Made by a program: the position numbers and the translations under genes
Assembly (NCBI GenBank): GCA_025667525.1
Contig: CM046881.1
Coordinates: 24,315,580-24,379,579, forward strand
Direction of reading: 5' to 3'
Length of the DNA: 64,000 nucleotides
Origin: Glebionis coronaria
Taxonomy: Eukaryota; Streptophyta; Magnoliopsida; Asterales; Asteraceae
Notes under the pieces: generated by a model
Databases searched by the model: none
Told to the model about the DNA's origin: nothing
Seen by the model: only the letters and a program-made list of their open reading frames with translations
Part shown: positions 57,126 to 64,000 of the stretch, in pieces
Layout: each line of letters starts with the position of its first letter
How positions within the stretch are numbered: position 1 is the first letter of the stretch

Positions 57126-58403
57126 TGTTAATGCAATAATGACTAAAAACGTTACTTCCCTTTTTCGGTCTCGCTTAGTTTTGATTACGACAATATGTAA
57201 AAACAAGCATTTACGAAAACAACGAAAAACGAATTCTTGAGTTCAATTAATTATCATTTTACCCATTTTCACTTAAGGTATGGATAAACAAGTACTAACC
57301 TTAATCAAGTGATCAAGTGATTTAATCTTTTCTTAAAACTCACTTTTTATTAAATGTGACAAGTTTTTATTAAACTTTATTTTTATGAAAATGTTTTTTA
57401 AATTAATTATTTGAAATTTGAAAAAGGCATATTCTTATTCTGTTAAGAATATCCTTTCAGGATATTTTTTATACCCAGATAAGACCTCCACCACTAAAGG
57501 ACAAAAAGGAGCGGAGTCTAGTCCGGCGGTACCTTAGCTCCTAGGCGGTACCTTATCGATAAGGTACCGCGGGCTGTGATAAGGTACCGCGGGCAGATAT
57601 AGCCGTTGGCTCCTTTATCCTTTAAATAGTGGACCATTCTCAGCTTTTCACCTCACCTCTTTTGCACATTTATTTCCAGATTCAAACCCCTTCTTTAATC
57701 ACTCAAATCTTTGATCATTTGTTTGATTATTACTTGTTTAAGAAGTGAATCTTGTTCTTCCATCCCTTCCTCTCCAAGTGCAAAGAGAAGAACACTATCC
57801 TAGTGAAGTGTTGAGTCCACCACCAAAGATCCATTGAAGATCAAATTTTATATACTTGTAGTTGTGTCATAGTTGTGAAGATCCAAGTAGTTGTGTCTAT
57901 TTGGAAGTTGTGTATGTACTAAGTATAGTTGTGTAGATTGGTCCTATCTACGATTAGGGCTCGACTTTTAGCTTAGAGTCGGAAATTGGTTAAGCGACGT
58001 GTACGGTTTTCTCCACCATAAGGAGCTTGTTGTGTAGTGAACTCTCGAGTAAGGAGTACTCGAGGAGTGGAGTAGGAACGAGGAGTGAGCTTCGTTGCCG
58101 AACCACTATAAATCCTTGGTGTTCGGTTTGATATTTCTTTACCCTTAACTCTTTACATTCTTTATTCTTTTTGCATATACATGTGTTAGTATTAGATTAG
58201 CTACACTATCATTCTTTATTCTTTGTGGATATATTTTTGTTAGTATTAGTTTAGCTACACTATCATTGTTCATATTGTGCATAAGAAGATTTCACATATT
58301 TCCTCAAGCCTAAGTTTTTTGAAAAAGGATTTTTTGGAAACCATACTTTAACAAGTAAATATAAGAAACTATTCAACCCCCCCCCCCCCTTCTAGTTTCT
58401 ACA
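57126..58403 (+). repeat. 3' LTR (1278 bp) with GGTACC module
   Basis: Matches the 5' LTR over its whole length. GGTACC sites at 57528, 57547, 57563 and 57583 keep the 19-16-20 spacing. TSD GATTC follows. Confidence 0.95.
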
Positions 58404-58408
58404 GATTC

Positions 58409-58427
58409 TATTTAAATTGAGACCCGT
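58409..58427 (+). repeat. Satellite remnant between two elements
   Basis: TATTTAAATTGAGACCCGT continues the satellite unit cut at 49226, then stops at the second chromovirus. With the TSD copy, only 24 bp of satellite separate the two insertions. Confidence 0.85.
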
Positions 58428-61400
58428 TGTGACAATCCGTCAATTTATGATTAATATTTTATTCTTAAATATTATTTAAAAACATTATTTTAATGTTACA
58501 ATATGAACTCACATATTTTTGGGAAGAAATTTGGATTTACGTCTTGGAGTAGCATCGACTACGTCTAAACCGGAGGATTCAACGTTACGTGCTTACGTTT
58601 ACATACACCGTCTTTGGTGACAGTCCGACATTTCAGAAAATAAATTTGTCCGTGAATATTATTTTGGAATTTTAAATTTGTGTTGGTTCATAAACTTACA
58701 AATTTACGAGAAGAGATTAGGACTTACGATTTTATTTTAATGTCCTTTACGACTAAACCGGAAACCATAGGATTACGTATTTACGTTTTCGAACTCTGTT
58801 TTTGATGAGACAATTTTTATTGGATTCGTTTTGTGACGTTGATTCATAATTTATAAAAACGTTTTTCGTAAAACGACCTGAGGGCACGCAAATCGAGGAA
58901 ACTAGAATCGAGGAGTACCCGTAAGTAAATGGGGATGAGACAAAATAACTTTTGCCCCACCCCCATATATGGGACGGCCAACACATACTCTATGTGTCAA
59001 ATAGTGGCAAGTTTTTAGCTAAAACTTACACATGTCTCATTTAGCTTAAAACTTAAGCCTTCTTCCATCAAAACCACAAACACAACCCACTTGCTCTCAT
59101 TTCCTACATGCAATACCACTCAAGAACTCACAAACTCTCTCTCTAGCTCCATCTTGCCGTCCACTTTTCTCCCCAAAAACACCCTTTGATCTTGATTCAA
59201 CCATGAAACCATATGTTATACTTGCATATGTTGAAGCCCTTTCAAAACCCTATTGATTGGTGGTACTTATAACATCTATGGAGGAGTTTTCATGGTGTCA
59301 TGAGGCTGATTTTCCACAAGAAGTCCATGGAGCATGGTGGTCTTGAAGATGGTCATGGATATCCACAAGTTTCTCCATCAAAATCCATGTTTTGATCACA
59401 ACTTACATCATCATGGTGGTATAAAGATTGTCCTCCTCAACTTCTTGTTATTTTGATTATGTAAACATGTATTTTATTTCCTATTGTATATATTTATGAT
59501 GATTATATGATGATAAAAATGTTATGTGGGGATTTGTTGTTGATAATCATGGATAAAAAAAAGAAAAACTATAAGAAACAAGTCTAAAATCTTGTCTAAA
59601 TATGTTGGCTGTATAAAACAGTAAATAAACAGGTCATGGACTGATAATATGATGAAATAGAATCTATTTACAGTAAGCTATGGGTCTTGTACACATGTGA
59701 GAGTTGGCCATGCAATGGAATCAAAGTAATGAGTGAGATATGATCAAAACAAGTTTAGGGTATAAATCTGAAGTTACTGTTTTGGACGATTTTTAGAAAA
59801 TACTTAAAGGATGATTCAACAGTAGCTATAGGAGAGTTAAATGTAGAACATATCATTTAGTTTATGTGATAAAAATTTGAGCTTCTATCTCCATGTAGAA
59901 CTCAAGATATGGCAGTTTTGGTGAATATGAAGTTAAAAATCAGATTTTGGAAATTAAAGAATAATACTATTATATAAGCACTCACATTTTAATATATAAA
60001 ATGTAAAATAAAAACCCACTAACTTATAAAACTTATTTATATAAATATATATATAAGGTTAATCAAATGGATAAATTATATAAATGGTGGTGAAATAATG
60101 TTTATAAGTAATAAAAACTATAAATATGATTTTTACGACTTTTTCGGCTATTGCCGTAAAATTAACGTTTTTGTTAAATAAAACTTAGATGGTTGGACCC
60201 GTCTAATGAAAACTTTATAAAACTTATATACTGATATATAGACATGTATGACAAGTAAAAACAGATAAAACCCGAACTATAGGGCATACGGACATTAACA
60301 AGTTAAATAAACATATTGGACTAATAAATGGACTAAATAGGATAAAAACTTGTAAAAAGAATCTATTGGACTTAACCCATTTAGGCCCAACTTGGAAAGT
60401 ATACATACTGATAATATAGGTACAAAATGGATTAAAATAAGTTAAATAACTTATAATAGGCTTGTTGAACCTAAAACACGTAAATAGGTAAAACGAGAAA
60501 ACTAGTATAAAAGTTATCGACATATAACACAAAAATGAGTAAATGAGGATATGTAAACCCACTTGATCATCATATATATATAATCATCATATGTATACAT
60601 AATTGGTATTTTTATAAAGTCATTGGACAAACGTCTAAGACCGATTATTATTTGTCTAGGTTTCCGTGATTGAAGCACGTATCGTACGTCCGAATTGCCG
60701 ATAACCCGCCTTCCCACATCAACGTGAGTTCATAGCCTCGCACTCTTTTAAATGTTTTATAAATACTTTATAAACCCGCGAGGGAGATAACATGTTAGTT
60801 TTTATAAAAGTTTGGACACCATTTGTCCCGATTGTTTGTTTATTGATTTTGGACCCGAATGATTGAATGACCCGATTGTATGACCCGATAAATGATTAAT
60901 GGACCCGATAGATGAAATTAAATGGATTATTAAAGTTAGGTTATGTCACTAAAAGTCCCATTAGCATGAATTGCGAACTACCGGGAGTTGGTAGACGCTT
61001 ATGCATTTAATAGTACTATTTGGGGACGTTCACCCCAGTTCGCGCCTTGACGGTTGATCCCCGTCGTGCCACATTGATTGGTAAGCGAATTTATGTATGA
61101 GAAGATTTCCAATAGCGTGACCTTTGTGACGACACGCTACTTTAGATGGGCAAAATTGGTATCGGGTTAGCTACCCGTTTTGGTTTTAGTAAGGTAACAA
61201 TGTCATGCGGCTTATAATAATCCAATCACCAAAATATTACTGGACGCTCCGAATTACGATGTATTGCCTGACTAGCAATACTAGGTCATACTATTGATAT
61301 TATATTCGTGTTTTGGTTTTCATAACCATATTCATATAACGGTTTTTATTTGATTTTATACAACGTCATAAGACGTATTGTATGATGTTTTTACGACATT

Positions 61401-61923
61401 GGCTCGTATGATAATTTTTGAGGCAAATGCCTATATTATGATTTTCGATAAGGATTTGTATAAAATGACTTTGGCCATTTTATGGCCTATTAAAAAGATT
61501 TGTATAAAATGATTTTGGCTATTTCACGGCCTACTACAATGATTTGTACGAATTGATTTTTGGTACTAATGTTATACCAAAGTTAAATTGATGGAATTTA
61601 TTAAACTCTATGAATTCACTCGGCGTTATCGCTGACCTTTTCTTTTAACATGTTTTATCTCAGGTACTTGAAGGTAATTCTCGGGAAGACGACAAGAATT
61701 CATGGCCCGCACTTAAACATTATTTTCCATTCAAATACTTTGTAAAACTTTGTACGAAATATAATGACTTGGGACCGATGTAACTTTGATAATTATGAAT
61801 GGAAATGATTTATAAATAAACGACGCGATTTTTATGCGTTGTCTATGATGTGAGTAATGTGCTATCCCGTAACACCAACTAGTCTTCCGCTGTACTAAGT
61901 TGTATAAATTTGGGGGTGTTACA
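58428..61923 (+). repeat. Chromovirus 5' LTR (3.5 kb)
   Basis: 3496 bp, about 0.7 kb longer than the LTR at 6019-20941 after removing the copia insertion. The two share the termini and blocks such as TATAGCCTCGC and AACCCGCGAGGG, but are otherwise well diverged. No gene is seen in it. Confidence 0.8.
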
Positions 61924-61926
61924 GTT

Positions 61927-61938
61927 TGGTACCAGAGC
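61927..61938 (+). other. Primer-binding site (initiator-Met tRNA type)
   Basis: TGGTACCAGAGC, one mismatch to TGGTATCAGAGC, three bases after the LTR end. Confidence 0.8.
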
Positions 61939-64000
61939 TCTCGTTATAGAGAACGAAAGATTTTTAAAACCAAGGTTTTGAATAAAACATTTCAAAATCT
62001 TTTAACTATAAACATTTTTCTAAAAATGTCTAAAAATCTTTTGACTATAACGGTGCCGAAGAATTCCCGAGTTACCGACAAGGCCAAGACTGAGAAGTGT
62101 TATTTTAATATATATATATATATATATATATAACTTGGATTATATATATGATGTAATTTTATTACATGATTGTTTGATGATTATTTTGATTTTTATACGA
62201 GGTATTTATACGACGTAGATTGTCACAAGTAACCCTAAATTCCCTAGTAAATTAATCGAAGCTATTCTCGTAGGAATTCTAGCCATCCTAGATCTAAATC
62301 AAGTTGCGAATAATTATGATCCCAACAAATGGTTGATATTCGTAGAAATGTAGATATTAGTTGATTGTGATATTGAAAAAGAATTGGCGAGTTTAAATCT
62401 GATATCGATGTTATGGCGATCTTTTCTTATAGAGTGGAGTTTGACAAAACGTTACCACCTAGAAAGATGTCATCTGATTCGTTGTCATCCAATTCTTAAA
62501 TTGAAATCGAAAGGGTGAATGTTGCACTTGAGGCTGTTATTGGAACCATTACCCAAAAGCCTCATGCCACTAATACCTTTCCGAGAAGTCTAGTTGACTG
62601 ATCAAGTCATTTCATATCAATGACTCATTTGATAATTGGTGTTGTAAGAGCTATAGGATTGGAATTAAGTGTTGATCATATCGAGCTTTTATTGCCCTAT
62701 TAAGGCCTAAGAATAAGATTGAAAGTATTGGAGAATGAGGTATGATATCGAATTGAGTATAAAAGTGGTTGAAATTTGAATAAAGTAAAATTTAACCCAT
62801 ATGGAATATGAGATTTTTAAGAGAAAGTTGTTAAGTTCTGTGATTGAATTATAAGGTTTTAAATGATTGTAGGTTTGTGTTAAGTATTGTTCCTATGCCA
62901 TTGTCCACTAACGAGGATGCCCAGTGTCCAAGAAATAAATTGAAGAAATCTTCTTCTGAATTGAGACCGATGGATCTTCTGGGACATGTGGAACACCTAA
63001 TGACTCTTGTAGATTAGTATTCATTGAGGTATCTTTGAAAATAATCCCTAACTTAACTGAGACTTCAGTTGGTAGGATGAGATTTTGGAATTGTATGACA
63101 TAGTGACACATAATGTGTTATGGTACAATTTAACTTGTTTGTGATTAATGAAAAGACTACCTATGATTGCTAAATTCTACATGTATCGATGTTATCTATC
63201 TTTTCTTGCTTCATCCTAATGTTCACATTAGTGATGCAACCATTGAACAAGTACTCATCTCGATTTGAGTTACGTTGTGGATCATTCTTCGTGAGTGCCA
63301 TCAAGATCATGAACCTCATGATTATTTGGCTAAGCTCATTTCCTATCATATCGTAGTTAGTTCTTGGTGAACAAGCTTTCATCACTCTTCTGCAGATCAC
63401 ACATTGTTTTTATAAAGTTAAAACAGTATCCTTTGAGAAATTTAATTTTCATCACTATAAGGATTATTCGAAGTAAGATTTATAAGTGATTGTTATCAAA
63501 GTAAAGTTGTTTAAGAAACGCTTTTGAAAACTTAATTGTTTTCATAACAAAGGAAATCTTTGTAAAATTTATTTTTTGATTCTTATCTAAGAATTAAGCA
63601 TGAAAATGATTTTACTATAAACATGGATGATAAAATTTTGACGAACTGAGTATTGCATCGTTAATCTTGAAATTGTGTATAGTTGCGCGCCTACATACAA
63701 TTTGGAATGGACTATGCAAGACTGATTAGTAGTCACCATAAAACTAATGAATAAACACTACATTTTCTTTGAAGATTGTGAAAGATTAAATTTTATGAGA
63801 TCTACAAGAAGTGAAAAATAAGGACATAGTGTTAGGGACACTTACATATGTGCCTGTAGCATCTATTCTTCTGAGTTGAATTTACTCATCTGTGGAATTT
63901 GTCTTATTTGACAATTGACAATTCCTTTCTTGTCCAATTCTCCCGTAGTGAGATTCTTAGGAAAAGTATCTGATTATCGAGTGTTGATACCCGATTGGAT
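61939..64000 (+). pseudogene. Decayed chromovirus interior, probably former gag
   Basis: Starts GAGAACGAAAG and soon has an ATGTCTAAAAATC start-like context near 62026, in line with gag position. No long reading frame or knuckle is found. A 24-bp TA repeat lies at 62109-62132. The remainder is AT-rich with no recognisable element. Confidence 0.4.
62109..62132. repeat. (TA)12 microsatellite
   Basis: Twelve uninterrupted TA units inside the decayed chromovirus interior. Confidence 0.95.

Larger units (their letters stand above)
49227..58403 (+). mobile_element. Complete Ty1/copia (Sirevirus-like) element with 1.28-kb LTRs
   Basis: 9.18 kb, LTRs 49227-50502 and 57126-58403, TSD GATTC (49222-49226 and 58404-58408). 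PBS is a perfect TGGTATCAGAGC. Order: gag, protease, integrase, RT, RNase H, 1.5-kb 3' region with a small ORF, then four AGGGGGAG-type tracts, a hallmark I associate with Sireviruses. Several stops and two frameshifts are present. LTRs are about 2% divergent by eye. Confidence 0.94.
58428..64000 (+). mobile_element. Second Ty3/gypsy chromovirus: 5' LTR and start of interior
   Basis: TGTGACAATCCGTCAATTT marks the LTR start and GGGGGTGTTACA its end at 61923, as in the chromovirus at 6019-20941. A PBS follows. The interior to 64000 has no ORF above about 80 codons and is probably decayed gag. The likely left TSD is CCCGT (58423-58427), which cannot be checked because the right end is outside. 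Confidence 0.8.

Noticed and set aside
60224..60562. 112-codon minus-strand ORF in the chromovirus LTR
   Set aside because: AT-rich, hydrophobic by composition, lies in an LTR with no counterpart in the related LTR.
63170..63400. 76-codon minus-strand ORF near the right end
   Set aside because: No domain, inside decayed chromovirus interior.

Overview
This window is plant nuclear repeat DNA: a tandem array of about 700-bp satellite units broken up by nested LTR retrotransposons. No host gene was recognised. Several protein blocks look to me, from memory and unverified, like those widespread in predicted proteins of the daisy family (Asteraceae): the Ty3 integrase, the copia gag with a long coiled coil, and a large ORF downstream of pol. 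A eudicot, plausibly Asteraceae, is an inference.

Layout. 1-4570: 3' part of a copia element whose gag runs almost directly into an LTR, with no pol. It sits inside a Ty3/gypsy chromovirus (4571-20941), of which only the integrase/chromodomain end and the 3' LTR are visible. That LTR is split by a complete minus-strand copia element (7927-20034, TSD AGTCA). The satellite array starts at 20942. It is interrupted by a small non-autonomous LTR element (27299-30231, TSD GTTTT), a 11.9-kb copia element with a large extra ORF (31275-43135, TSD AATCG) and a 9.2-kb copia element (49227-58403, TSD GATTC). A 24-bp satellite remnant then meets a second chromovirus with a 3.5-kb 5' LTR (58428 onward). 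All coding regions carry stops, frameshifts or a changed catalytic residue, so every element here is probably non-functional in cis. LTR pairs are about 2-4% divergent by eye, so the insertions are fairly young.

The most unusual signal is not a gene. Each copia family carries its own short motif repeated at fixed spacing, in unrelated sequence contexts. In 31275-43135 a CGYTGAC-type core recurs every 21 bp (sometimes 15) in the LTR, in gag, between integrase and RT, in non-coding DNA and in ORF3. In 49227-58403 a four-site GGNNCC module (spacing 19/20-16-20) occurs in both LTRs, in gag and in the 3' region. The two leftmost copia elements have 42-bp (and 30-bp) phased repeats in the gag-pol linker. 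In 31275-43135 one array also lies upstream of a CCAAT/TATA-like promoter for ORF3. In addition, three LTR families carry a G/C-rich hairpin immediately downstream of the TATA box, and the non-autonomous element has an inverted R-U5-PBS segment in one LTR.
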